Source of the DNA: a virus
Direction: 5' to 3' (one strand)
DNA length: 39,010 nt
Virus record (IMG/VR): IMGVR_UViG_3300038309_000064
Span: 1-39,010 of that record
Of the stretch, positions 21,249 through 27,921 are shown in pieces. The notes beneath the pieces were generated by a model. It searched no databases and had not been told where the DNA came from. It worked only from the letters and a program-made list of their open reading frames with translations. Both the position numbers and the translations under genes were made by a program. Positions within the stretch are counted from its first letter, which is position 1; the number at the start of each line of letters is the position of its first letter.

Positions 21249-21949
21249 AATTGTACAAAATTAGATTTATTATTCTTTTGATTATCAAAATATATTTTAA
21301 ATTGAGCCAGCTTCTCTTTCATTTGGTAAGGGGTAGTAGCGACTGGGGCATAAGGCTTTCCTTGAACTGCTACCACTGCTTCAGCCATTCTAATAACATT
21401 TTCTTTTTTATATTTTTTAATTAACCATTCGCAAGCAGATCTGCTTGTCTTATTTTGGAAATTAAGTGCTGGATTTATCTTATAAAATATATTCATAATT
21501 TCATTAACTCCAGCGATCGCTAGATCGCTAGTATTTATATTCTTATCATTCTTATTCTTCTTATCATTCTTGTTTGTGTTATTTTGATGTTCTTTTGATG
21601 TTACTTTGATGTTATTTTGATGTTCTTTTTCTTGGTAGTCTTTCCAATTTATCACCGTAATAAGCCTAAATTTATTAGTTTTTTGTTGTTCTATTTGATG
21701 TTCTTTTTCGAAAATTTTTAATATTTTTTCGATAGTCGATTCATTAATGCCTGTTTCATCGCTTAATTTCTTTCTCCCGGTAATAAATTGCCCCTCTTTT
21801 ATTACTATAATTTCATTATTCCACATAAATTCGGATCCTTTATGATTTGCTTTTAATAGAATATGCAACCATAAATGGATATATTTAGAATTCTTATAAT
21901 ATCCTTTTTCAATTATTCGCCTATGTATTTTTACCCAACCATTATTCAT
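21245..21949 (-). CDS. replisome organizer / replication initiator (lambda O-like role)
   Basis: 234 aa. Residues 1-105 are the phage replisome-organizer winged helix (GWVKIHRRIIEKGYY, then ILLKANHK, IKEGQFITGRKKLSDETGI, RLITVINWKDYQ). Residues about 108-142 are a low-complexity Asn/Lys linker encoding four DNA iterons, and 145-225 a DnaD-like helical tail (NEIMNIFYKINPALNF, SACEWLIKKY, EAVVAVQGKPYAP). Such proteins bind the origin and load the host helicase. No helicase loader is evident in the window. First gene after the HNH in the early operon. Confidence 0.82.
   Translation of the reverse strand: MNNGWVKIHRRIIEKGYYKNSKYIHLWLHILLKANHKGSEFMWNNEIIVIKEGQFITGRKKLSDETGINESTIEKILKIFEKEHQIEQQKTNKFRLITVINWKDYQEKEHQNNIKVTSKEHQNNTNKNDKKNKNDKNINTSDLAIAGVNEIMNIFYKINPALNFQNKTSRSACEWLIKKYKKENVIRMAEAVVAVQGKPYAPVATTPYQMKEKLAQFKIYFDNQKNNKSNFVQL
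21541..21624. other. candidate replication origin: four 11-bp iterons plus pyrimidine tract
   Basis: TTTGATGTT occurs at 21583, 21594, 21605 and 21616, exactly 11 bp apart, and once more at 21694. The period is not a multiple of three, so the repeat is selected at DNA level, not as a peptide repeat. It adjoins a tract (21541-21571) that is almost all pyrimidine on the plus strand. Iterons inside the initiator gene next to a strand-biased AT-rich tract match lambda ori. Confidence 0.65.
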
Positions 21950-21979
21950 AATTTTACAACCAAAAAAGAGTAGGCCACA

Positions 21980-22375
21980 TCAAATAATTTCTAAAAGTGT
22001 GTTACTCTTTCCCATATTGCAGTCCTTACAAGCCGTTTTGAAATTATCCATAATGTTTTTTCCACCCTTCGACCTTGGGTGTATATGATCTATTTCTAAA
22101 ATTACATCAGGAGCTTTTCTTCCACAATATTGACAGGTAAATGCATCTCTCTTTAGGATATCGAATCTTAATTTTAGTGGTTTATGATTTTTTCTAGGTC
22201 GATATTTGTAGGTAAATTTTCTTAACTTTCCTCTCTCTTTTTCGCACTCTTTGCACCTGTAAGAATATCCCAGCCTTCCATTTTTACTTTTAATAAATGT
22301 TTTGTCATTAAGTGGTAATATTCTTTTACAAATATAACACCTCCTTTTTCCTAATTTGTATAAATGCTTCCCCAT
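21980..22375 (-). CDS. HNH endonuclease
   Basis: 131 aa. N-terminal zinc module CYICKRILPL...YRCKECEKERGK (residues about 13-47), then the HNH core: FTCQYCGRKAPDVILEIDHI followed by HPRSKGGKNIMDNF and ACKDCNMGK. Typical free-standing phage HNH of the group with N-terminal C4 ribbon. It is the first gene behind the early promoter and structured leader. It may be a homing enzyme, or a domestic nickase helping replication or packaging; the position near the origin allows either. Confidence 0.9.
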   Translation of the reverse strand: MGKHLYKLGKRRCYICKRILPLNDKTFIKSKNGRLGYSYRCKECEKERGKLRKFTYKYRPRKNHKPLKLRFDILKRDAFTCQYCGRKAPDVILEIDHIHPRSKGGKNIMDNFKTACKDCNMGKSNTLLEII

Positions 22376-22384
22376 TTAATTGCG

Positions 22385-22483
22385 AAACCAAAAGCCCAGA
22401 GTATCATCGCAAAATGACCCACTCTGGGCTTTAAGTCCAACAATTCAGTTGTATTTTGCGATGATTTCATTAGGTCTTGGTTT
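22385..22483 (-). ncRNA. structured leader with two mutually exclusive long stems
   Basis: Stem A: 22391-22402 with 22421-22432, 12 perfect pairs. Stem B: 13 bases of its loop (22403-22415) pair perfectly with 22453-22465. Outer stem: 22385-22391 with 22477-22483, 7 pairs. A 4-bp hairpin (22440-22443 with 22449-22452) lies between. A and B cross, with no linker between two of the strands, so they cannot both form fully: a two-state switch or a partial pseudoknot. On the gene strand stem A ends in TTTT. It lies 18-116 bases after the predicted start of the promoter at 22508-22536 and ends 10 bases before the HNH gene. Confidence 0.7.
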
Positions 22484-22507
22484 TATTTAAACTTTCTAGA
22501 TATAAGC

Positions 22508-22536
22508 ATTGTATCATGATATAAAATAAAAGTAAA
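22508..22536 (-). promoter_or_regulatory. sigma70 promoter of the early operon
   Basis: Minus strand TTTACT (22536-22531), 17 bp, TACAAT (22513-22508), start near 22501. Carries the palindrome ATCATGAT (22513-22520) as does the promoter at 20692. Preceded by the late terminator, so early and late transcripts are insulated. Confidence 0.7.
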
Positions 22537-22555
22537 GACTAAGTTATCCCCAATT

Positions 22556-22578
22556 AAAAAGCCGATAATTAACCGACT
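22556..22578 (-). terminator. rho-independent terminator after the lysis genes
   Basis: Minus strand: AGTCG (22578-22574) with CGGCT (22564-22560), including one G-U pair, then a run of T (22560-22556). It separates the lysis block from the early promoter. Confidence 0.6.
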
Positions 22579-22666
22579 AATAAAATAGATTTGTCTCGGA
22601 TTATTGACTTTTTAGTTTAATTATTATAACCACCGAACCGATTGCCGAGTTAAGCAGTAATAATAT

Positions 22667-22867
22667 TTATTTCCCCTTATTGAATTCCCTGATAGCGTTG
22701 ATCAGGATAGCACAAACTGCAGTTATTAATGCCGAACTGCTACCAAGATCCAACTGTGCTATCGCTTGCAGAAGATAGGTTGCTAATGCACCACCTCCCG
22801 CAATCAATGCTCCTTTCCCTATTTTAACAAGTGTTTCCTTGTCAAAAGAGTTCTTTTTTTGGCTCAT
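22667..22867 (-). CDS. holin-like membrane protein
   Basis: 66 aa with charged N-terminus (MSQKKNSFDKETLVKIGKGA), two hydrophobic segments (about 20-37, Gly/Ala-rich ALIAGGGALATYLLQAIA, and about 45-58, ALITAVCAILINAI) and a basic end (REFNKGK). Two-span layout, length and position directly after the endolysin agree with a class II holin that opens the membrane for lysis. Its ATG overlaps the endolysin TGA (ATGA). Confidence 0.68.
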   Translation of the reverse strand: MSQKKNSFDKETLVKIGKGALIAGGGALATYLLQAIAQLDLGSSSALITAVCAILINAIREFNKGK

Positions 22868-23475
22868 AGTTTTAACTTAATAATTAACCATCTAAATATC
22901 TTCTTTATTATCTCTGCTATTATATTTGCTTTCTTGCTTATATTTTCCTCCTCCGGCTCAGAATTTCCACTCGCTGGCTCCTCTTGACCGGAAATGGGTA
23001 TTTCTACCATTTCGCTATCTTCTTCGCTCTCAGGCTCATTTTGAGCCTGTATTTCAAAATCTCTAATCCTGAAGTTTATCGTTACACCTAAATCATCGGC
23101 TACTGACTTGGCATAATTCATTGGATAATTACCATCAGAACTAGGAGCATATTTTCCGTAAAACTCCAAGAGTGTCATTTCGGGGGTATAACTTCTTAAT
23201 TCTCCAAGGCAAGCCCAAGTTAAAAATTTAACTAAAGCATTAAATCCTTTTTCGTAAGTATCCCATTTTGCAAATCTTCCGTCAGATTCTACTTTTGCCC
23301 CAAGATAATCTCTCGTGAAAGAATTATAAATTAAATTTCCGGGATTATTGTTTCGATAGCTTCGAGAACCCTCGTACCAGCCCTCGTGACGCATTGTGCA
23401 ATAAGCCCATTTTTCTATGCCACTCAATTTATTCCAATCATCACCACATATTGATACTGTTTTTGGTTTATCCAT
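22864..23475 (-). CDS. lysozyme-like endolysin with C-terminal amphipathic helix
   Basis: 203 aa. The first 140 residues look like a lysozyme-superfamily peptidoglycan hydrolase: RHEGW (Glu31 as likely catalytic acid), SRSYRNNNPGNLIYN (about 37-51; NNPGN motif), DGRFAKWDTYEKGFNALVKF. Then a Glu/Ser/Pro-rich linker (about 142-180) and a hydrophobic-basic end (IIAEIIKKIFRWLIIKLKL) able to act on membranes like known amphipathic endolysin tails. Just before the holin-like gene; starts inside the preceding HNH gene's last codons. Whether it is secreted by the holin is inferred. Confidence 0.75.
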   Translation of the reverse strand: MDKPKTVSICGDDWNKLSGIEKWAYCTMRHEGWYEGSRSYRNNNPGNLIYNSFTRDYLGAKVESDGRFAKWDTYEKGFNALVKFLTWACLGELRSYTPEMTLLEFYGKYAPSSDGNYPMNYAKSVADDLGVTINFRIRDFEIQAQNEPESEEDSEMVEIPISGQEEPASGNSEPEEENISKKANIIAEIIKKIFRWLIIKLKL

Positions 23476-23992
23476 TTTTTTTATAAAAATTTATTATTGT
23501 ATGATGAGATGAAACATTTAATTTTTTTGCTATCTTCCTAAAAGACATTCCGCTTTTTAAATATTTTTTAATCTCACATATATCAAAACTATATTTTCCA
23601 AATTTCTTAAAATTATTTTTAATGTCGTATCTGGTGTGGCATCTTGGACATAAAGAAATATAATCTTCTAAGTTTCTTTTATATTTATGGTCTACATTAG
23701 CCCATTGAATTCTTTTTTTATCTCCACAAATACTGCATATTTTTGCCTTTCCCTTATGTTTTTTTACCCATTCGTGAATTGCTCCATATTTAGCCTTATT
23801 TCCTTTCCAATTTGGTGATTTATCATCTTCTTTTCCAAACATTGGATTTAATTTTCCTCCTTTAAATCCATTCCCGTTACCTTTTAATTCAACTAATTTT
23901 CTTCTTATCTCTGGTCTAGCCATAGCTTCTTTTGTAGCCTTACTTATTTTATCTTTTAGCCATTGAGGTTTTTTGCCGTATCTTTTATCCAT
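23468..23992 (-). CDS. HNH endonuclease with N-terminal NUMOD-like and C-terminal HTH parts
   Basis: 174 aa. N-terminal helical DNA-binding part (KPQWLKDKISKATKEAMARP) and NPMFGKEDDKSPNWKGNKAK, a NUMOD3-related pattern; HNH core ICSICGDKKRIQWANVDHKY followed by RNLEDYISLCPRCHTRYD; C-terminal helix-turn-helix (GMSFRKIAKKLNVSSHHTII). Inserted between C39-like peptidase and endolysin, so it splits the lysis block. Last eight bases overlap the endolysin start. Confidence 0.9.
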   Translation of the reverse strand: MDKRYGKKPQWLKDKISKATKEAMARPEIRRKLVELKGNGNGFKGGKLNPMFGKEDDKSPNWKGNKAKYGAIHEWVKKHKGKAKICSICGDKKRIQWANVDHKYKRNLEDYISLCPRCHTRYDIKNNFKKFGKYSFDICEIKKYLKSGMSFRKIAKKLNVSSHHTIINFYKKNG

Positions 23993-24043
23993 ATATTTAT
24001 ACTAATAATTACATATTTAGTATAAATAACCTTTGTGTTTTTG

Positions 24044-24562
24044 TCAATAAGATTTACCACAAATCATACAATTTCCCTCTCCTAAAGCCCATTCTTTTAT
24101 CGTTGGTTTCATATTTTTATCATTAGATAATAAACTGTTATCTTGCATTTTTTTGAATAACCTATAGCTAACTAAAGGATAAGTTCCGGCTGGTCTTATT
24201 GTCCCAGTCCAAGAATCTATTATTGATCCGTCCTCCTTAATTACTACAAAATGCTGTTGTTTTCCGGGGGATGGCGACATATCAACTTCCGCTATTGTTT
24301 TATAAGGTGGTTTTTTATTTATCTCAAAATTGTTTCCGTCATATTCTAAACCCAATAGGCTAGCCATTACAGGAGTACTAATTATTAAATCACCCCTTAA
24401 ATATCCGTTTTTAGATAAAATCCCAAACACTTGATCAGGCGTATATTTTCCAGAAAGATTTGCAAGTGCAGTTCCGAAACATCCATAAAGTCCGATGGTT
24501 GACTTTGTGTTTCCTATTGTTTTGTTAGCCCATCTTGGATCCCTTTGTGAGTAATATTCCAT
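24044..24562 (-). CDS. C39-like papain-fold peptidase (tail or lysis enzyme)
   Basis: 172 aa. YSQRDPRWANKTIGNTKSTI (4-23) followed by GLYGCFGTALANL with likely catalytic Cys28, then QQHFVVIKEDGSIIDSWTG with His103 and Asp115, match the peptidase_C39_2 pattern used by phages as peptidoglycan endopeptidases. The C-terminus adds a CMICGK half ribbon. No signal peptide. It precedes the lysozyme-like gene, so a two-enzyme lysis system seems likely; bacteriocin-type maturation is a less likely alternative. Confidence 0.75.
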   Translation of the reverse strand: MEYYSQRDPRWANKTIGNTKSTIGLYGCFGTALANLSGKYTPDQVFGILSKNGYLRGDLIISTPVMASLLGLEYDGNNFEINKKPPYKTIAEVDMSPSPGKQQHFVVIKEDGSIIDSWTGTIRPAGTYPLVSYRLFKKMQDNSLLSNDKNMKPTIKEWALGEGNCMICGKSY

Positions 24563-24569
24563 ATTTTTT

Positions 24570-24659
24570 TTATTTTAAATTATTATTATATTGCGGAACT
24601 CTTTGCTGAAGTGGAATTTCTTTGTTTCCGAAAAACATAATTGCGAATATAGCAATCAA
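24570..24659 (-). CDS. possible small membrane peptide (non-ATG start)
   Basis: An open frame runs from about 24700 to the TAA at 24570 with only a late ATG (24638, product MFFGNKEIPLQQRVPQ and on). Upstream in frame is a hydrophobic stretch (IYLLIAIFAIM) that could be reached from TTG at 24659. If real it is a single-span peptide with a polar tail, eight bases before the C39-like gene. No SD, so low confidence. Confidence 0.3.
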   Translation of the reverse strand: MIAIFAIMFFGNKEIPLQQRVPQYNNNLK

Positions 24660-24713
24660 TAAATAGATAATAAATTGTTTAAGAATACTAATATGCTTTT
24701 TTTAATAATTAAT

Positions 24714-24743
24714 GGATGGGAGGAGGTTTACTCCCCCCGATCC
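24714..24743 (-). other. GC-rich hairpin behind the mini-gene cassette
   Basis: Minus strand GGAT...GGGGGGAG pairs with CTCCTCCC...ATCC (24743-24731 with 24725-24714) with one bulge and one G-U pair. No T run follows in the gene direction. Possibly an mRNA end or processing element for the cassette. Confidence 0.5.
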
Positions 24744-24751
24744 AAACGGAT

Positions 24752-24973
24752 TTAATTGTGGAAAATCCGCTGTTTATGCTGGCAATTTCCGCAACGATAA
24801 TAGTCGCAGCTATCCTCGCCAACATATTCGTACATTACGCTCTTGCATACCGGGCATAGTTTTGCACCCATGCTTTCTTTTTTGATCCAAACACTACAAG
24901 CCCAGCAAACATCATGCAAGCAACCATTAGCCATCTTTGTTATCATCGGGCCGTTGCAACTTGGACAGTTCAT
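24752..24973 (-). CDS. 73-aa double zinc-ribbon protein
   Basis: Four Cys groups: MNCPSCNG, VCWAC, LCPVCKS, YYRCGNC; two zinc ribbons likely. A strong SD (GGAGG, seven bases before ATG) precedes it. Base composition is clearly above the neighbouring genes (28 G/C of 60 in 24781-24840). Overlaps the upstream 60-aa gene by 47 bases. Phage zinc ribbons of this kind usually bind nucleic acid or polymerase; role unknown. Confidence 0.7.
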   Translation of the reverse strand: MNCPSCNGPMITKMANGCLHDVCWACSVWIKKESMGAKLCPVCKSVMYEYVGEDSCDYYRCGNCQHKQRIFHN

Positions 24974-25109
24974 TTTTATCCTCCAATCCGAGAAAAAACT
25001 CCTCGTAGTCTTTTGCCTCAGCCAATCTAGCTGGAGCGGTTTTTTCTAGGTAGCGATTCTTATAACTATCCATTAGAAACTTTACGATTAGCTTCCTTAA
25101 CCTTGTCAT
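24927..25109 (-). CDS. 60-aa unknown protein with strong SD
   Basis: Chosen start MTRLRKLIVKFLMDSYKNRY at 25109, preceded by GGAGG with suitable spacing; other in-frame ATGs (25151, 25073) lack such a site. Basic N-terminal helix, then LEKTAPARLAEAKDYEEFFL and an acidic/basic tail (LQRPDDNKDG). It overlaps the 3' end of the HNH-like frame and the start of the zinc-ribbon gene. No family recognised. Confidence 0.5.
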   Translation of the reverse strand: MTRLRKLIVKFLMDSYKNRYLEKTAPARLAEAKDYEEFFLGLEDKNELSKLQRPDDNKDG

Positions 25110-25327
25110 AATAAGCCTCCAGATAATGGTGGTTTCCTCCCCAGAATACATTGACTAACATATCAAGTATTTCTTGTGGAGTTTTGTTGCCAAAAATATA
25201 GTGATACTTTTCGTGCAACTTGGCTTTTACCATCACCACATTATCTCCCCCGTTTGAGCCACCTCGGCTAACAGGTTTAATGTGGATGATGCCTAGTTAA
25301 ATAATACTTTTTATTTTTACTAGACAT
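25066..25327 (-). pseudogene. HNH-like small gene, frameshifted
   Basis: The start (MSSKNKKYYLTRHH at 25327) is preceded by a full AAGGAGGTGAT SD but meets TAA at 25277. Deleting one C of the CC after the second His codon would join it to IKPVSRGGSNGGDNVV, HEKYHYIFGNKTPQEIL and a tail ending KVSNG, a small HNH-like family (HH, P-x-S-x-GG, N, H...H-x-LFGN pattern) common in environmental phage and Patescibacteria-type genomes. So it is either a recent single-base insertion, an assembly error, or a +1 frameshift site. About 87 aa if joined. Confidence 0.5.
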
Positions 25328-25342
25328 ATTGGCATCACCTCC

Positions 25343-25471
25343 TTATTGACCATATCGAGGATGTCCTCTAAATGGTCTTATCTTGAAGTTAAGTATTCCG
25401 CCTACCACTAAGGCAAGCAAGACAATCCCGACGAGGATTATCACCTTAATCGGCAATGGTAAATGTCTCAT
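25343..25471 (-). CDS. 42-aa membrane peptide with strong SD
   Basis: MRHLPLPIKVIILVGIVLLA and on: one hydrophobic span (about 8-26) then a basic tail (NFKIRPFRGHPRYGQ). AGGAGGAG stands three to ten bases before the ATG, formed by the Glu codons that end the upstream gene; the ATG overlaps that gene's TGA (ATGA). Small single-span peptide in the lysis neighbourhood; a spanin- or pinholin-like role is conceivable, not proven. Confidence 0.6.
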   Translation of the reverse strand: MRHLPLPIKVIILVGIVLLALVVGGILNFKIRPFRGHPRYGQ

Positions 25472-25782
25472 TTCTCCTCCTCTTTTAATGTACCTTTATA
25501 CTCTAAAATTGTTAAAATCTTATTTTGTCGCTCGCTTATTATTCTTATCTCTTGCTCGATATGTTTAATGTCATTCTCCTTTAAAAGCTTTAGGCTAGTT
25601 CTCATATCATCTAAAATTTCATCTAATCTCTCGTGCTTATATTGGCATCTAGTTTCTAATATTTGTAAATCTTCTTTATTCTTTATATCGGGATCAGAAA
25701 ATGTTTTATATACTACAAAAATCATGCTTATTAAAAGAATAAGGGAATTAACAAATGGTAAATTTTCTTGTATAAAATTCAT
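25468..25782 (-). CDS. membrane coiled-coil protein (lysis-region, holin/XhlA-like)
   Basis: 104 aa: MNFIQENLPFVNSLILLISM begins a single membrane span (about 9-26, ending VVYKT), followed by FSDPDIKNKEDL and a long amphipathic coiled coil (HERLDEILDDMRTSLKLLKE, IEQEIRIISERQNKILTILE) and Glu-rich end. Such N-in single-span coiled-coil proteins stand beside phage lysis enzymes (hemolysin XhlA-like or i-spanin-like). It follows the tail fibre gene with six bases and precedes the cassette. Confidence 0.6.
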   Translation of the reverse strand: MNFIQENLPFVNSLILLISMIFVVYKTFSDPDIKNKEDLQILETRCQYKHERLDEILDDMRTSLKLLKENDIKHIEQEIRIISERQNKILTILEYKGTLKEEEK

Positions 25783-25786
25783 AGTA

Positions 25787-27487
25787 TTAAGTTTCTCCTA
25801 AATAAGTTACGCATAAATTCATATAGGTTGGTGTGAAATCTACATCTGTTCCGAAATCATGCCTTGCTCTTAAATCTAAATCTAAATTTTCTGTCTCCAC
25901 ATCAATTATTCCAGAAATTGAACAGGAGCCCATATCATTCGCTGTCGCAAATTTTCTATGTGCGTGGCATTGGCTTTGTTCTGAACCATCTAAAAAGCAT
26001 GCGAATTTAAAAGTTGAAACAATAGCAGCACTTCCGCTTATACTTGCATTGACTAAATATCTCCCAGTTTTTGTTATGGTTATTTTATCATTTGAAGCAT
26101 CGGCTGTGCAATTTGAACTTTGCCCATCACTAGCAAAACCTGTTAACTTTGTATAATCAGTTCCGTTCGCTATCGTTTGTGCAGTCGAACCATCAGCGAC
26201 ATAAATATCGGCAAAGGTTCCGGGATAAGTAAGTCTTCTATTAAAATTTAAAACTGCATTAGTCCATTCTAAAATCTTATATCCGAGAGAATAAAATCTC
26301 CAAGAATCATTAGTATCTAAATTCTGCCAAGCATTTTCCTCTCCTGCGGTAAAAGTCCAATTAGAACTTTGAGCTGTGCCTGAACCATTATCAGCTATTG
26401 CATACCAAGTATATTCAACTCCGGGAGTAAGTCCCTCCCAAACAATTTCTGCAATTCCTCCACTGGCCACACCCTCAACTGTTCCGATTAAAACATCTCC
26501 ATCCGCATTATAAAATGAAACGTCCATGTCAAATCCGTCTGGATCAGTAACTACGCATTTTAATTCCTGATCCTCGACTAATCCAGTTCCACCATTTGCG
26601 GGATAAGGTGTCGTTGGTGGGTTTGGGTCGCCTGCTGGCGTAGCATATTGGTCAAAACCTCTGTCCCAATCTCCTGTTCTTGTATCTCCATCAATATCGT
26701 CATCAAAAGCATAGGTTGGGTCAGCACTTAAATCTGTCCCATTTCCTCTTGCATCAGGATTTGTTTCTGTTAAATGGAAATCACCGCCATCAGCATCAAC
26801 GAAATTAACAGTATCCCCACTATCTAAACAAGTTGTTTGTGTTCCATTAACCCAATCATTACCTACGTTCCCATAAGAAATACAATTAACGCAAGTAGCA
26901 TCAACAAAACCATCTCTTCCACAATTTATAGCATTACAATTATAATAAACATTAGTTACACTAGTTTCATTATGAAAACCATCAGCTCTATCAGCTCCAT
27001 TTATTGCAATACAATTTATTAAATTACAATATTGACCTCTAGTCATGAATTGATTATTGGAGGTAGTCGTTCCATCAACAAGCATTCCTACTATTTTTAA
27101 ATAATCTCCATCGTTATCAAAAACAAAACTTGTAGAAGATGATTCAATTATCAAATCATAAATACCATCATAATTTTCATCTATTTTCCAAATTCCTGTT
27201 CCAGAAAATTTTACTCCATTGTTGAATGTTCCATCGTGCCCTTCTCCATCGGCAGGCTTAATCACCCTAAAATAAGAGGCGTTTGTTGTTGCACCAGCTA
27301 AAACAACATAATCGTCAAAACTATCTGCATCATCATAACACTCTAAAACCTCACCCTTTTTAGCTGTAACCAAGTTTATATCAGTATAAGCTTCCCAAGC
27401 AACCAAAGAAGTAAAATCACGCCCAAGTCCGCTTGCTCCGTAGGTTCTTACATTATATGATAATGGTAATCTTCTTGAACTAGCCAT
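25787..27487 (-). CDS. tail fibre/spike: beta-helix, FN3 and C1q-like modules
   Basis: 566 aa. N-terminal module (RTYGASGLGRDFTSLVAWEA) starting a region common to virion-bound adhesins; about 90-240 a right-handed beta-helix-like stretch with Cys/Asn repeats (CNLINCIAINGADRADGFHN, YYNCNAINCGRDGF); about 240-285 the motif DGGDFHLTETNPDARGNGTD and DDIDGDTRTGDWDRG; about 290-380 an FN3-type domain (GLTPGVEYTWYAIADNGSGT); and about 440-566 a C1q/TNF-like jelly roll (GRYLVNASISGS ... LCVTYLGE). Probably binds host glycans; beta-helix may be enzymatic but I see no clear active site. Confidence 0.75.
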   Translation of the reverse strand: MASSRRLPLSYNVRTYGASGLGRDFTSLVAWEAYTDINLVTAKKGEVLECYDDADSFDDYVVLAGATTNASYFRVIKPADGEGHDGTFNNGVKFSGTGIWKIDENYDGIYDLIIESSSTSFVFDNDGDYLKIVGMLVDGTTTSNNQFMTRGQYCNLINCIAINGADRADGFHNETSVTNVYYNCNAINCGRDGFVDATCVNCISYGNVGNDWVNGTQTTCLDSGDTVNFVDADGGDFHLTETNPDARGNGTDLSADPTYAFDDDIDGDTRTGDWDRGFDQYATPAGDPNPPTTPYPANGGTGLVEDQELKCVVTDPDGFDMDVSFYNADGDVLIGTVEGVASGGIAEIVWEGLTPGVEYTWYAIADNGSGTAQSSNWTFTAGEENAWQNLDTNDSWRFYSLGYKILEWTNAVLNFNRRLTYPGTFADIYVADGSTAQTIANGTDYTKLTGFASDGQSSNCTADASNDKITITKTGRYLVNASISGSAAIVSTFKFACFLDGSEQSQCHAHRKFATANDMGSCSISGIIDVETENLDLDLRARHDFGTDVDFTPTYMNLCVTYLGET

Positions 27488-27917
27488 TCTTTAATTTCTT
27501 AAATTTTTTAATCTTCTTATCATAAATTAAATCTTCTCCATCTTCAGCTATTACTAGAGTTTTGTTCTTTAGCGGTTGATAAACTACATTAGGGTCTAAT
27601 AATTGCTCCTCGTCAATCGTTTCCATCGATTTTAGTTTATTAAAATCAATATTAAATTTTCTTTTAGCCATCATGATAGGCTTTTCTAAGGCAGGGTCAA
27701 AATCCTCTTTATCAAATAAAGGTTTTTGTAATTTTTTAGCTTCATCAGCTTCAATACCATCGACCACTACAACAAGATAGTTTCTTTTTTCTATTTCTCC
27801 CCATTCCCAAGGATAAGGTTTAACTGCAATAATATCTCCCTTTTTTGAGTGTTGCGGGTACATTATTCCGACTAACTCTGGTTTATCTTTAATTTCTATT
27901 AGTAATTCCCATTTCAT
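27480..27917 (-). CDS. 145-aa tail-region protein of unknown function
   Basis: Contains GIMYPQHSKKGDIIAVKPYP then WEWGEIEKRNYLVVVVDGIE, a recognisable pattern of small proteins between fibre genes in environmental siphoviruses; the rest is helical with conserved Lys/Glu and ends IAEDGEDLIYDKKIKKFKK. No enzyme motif. Its end overlaps the start of the beta-helix fibre by eight bases, so the fibre is coupled to it; chaperone or attachment roles are possible. Confidence 0.55.
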   Translation of the reverse strand: MKWELLIEIKDKPELVGIMYPQHSKKGDIIAVKPYPWEWGEIEKRNYLVVVVDGIEADEAKKLQKPLFDKEDFDPALEKPIMMAKRKFNIDFNKLKSMETIDEEQLLDPNVVYQPLKNKTLVIAEDGEDLIYDKKIKKFKKLKNG

Positions 27918-27921
27918 ATTA

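Noticed and set aside
21962-21974. 13-base sequence aaaaaagagtagg shared with 13533-13545
   Set aside because: Low-complexity A run plus seven bases; expected to recur by chance in AT-rich DNA, and contexts differ.
22385-22483. tRNA or tmRNA in the structured leader
   Set aside because: No acceptor/T-arm consensus; stem layout is a crossed pair of long helices, not a cloverleaf.
24714-24743. GC-rich hairpin as rho-independent terminator
   Set aside because: Followed by A-rich, not T-rich, sequence on the transcribed strand.
25463-25801. Plus-strand frame of 112 codons overlapping the lysis-region membrane protein
   Set aside because: Antisense of a credible operon gene with ATGA coupling; hydrophobicity follows from AT-rich complement.
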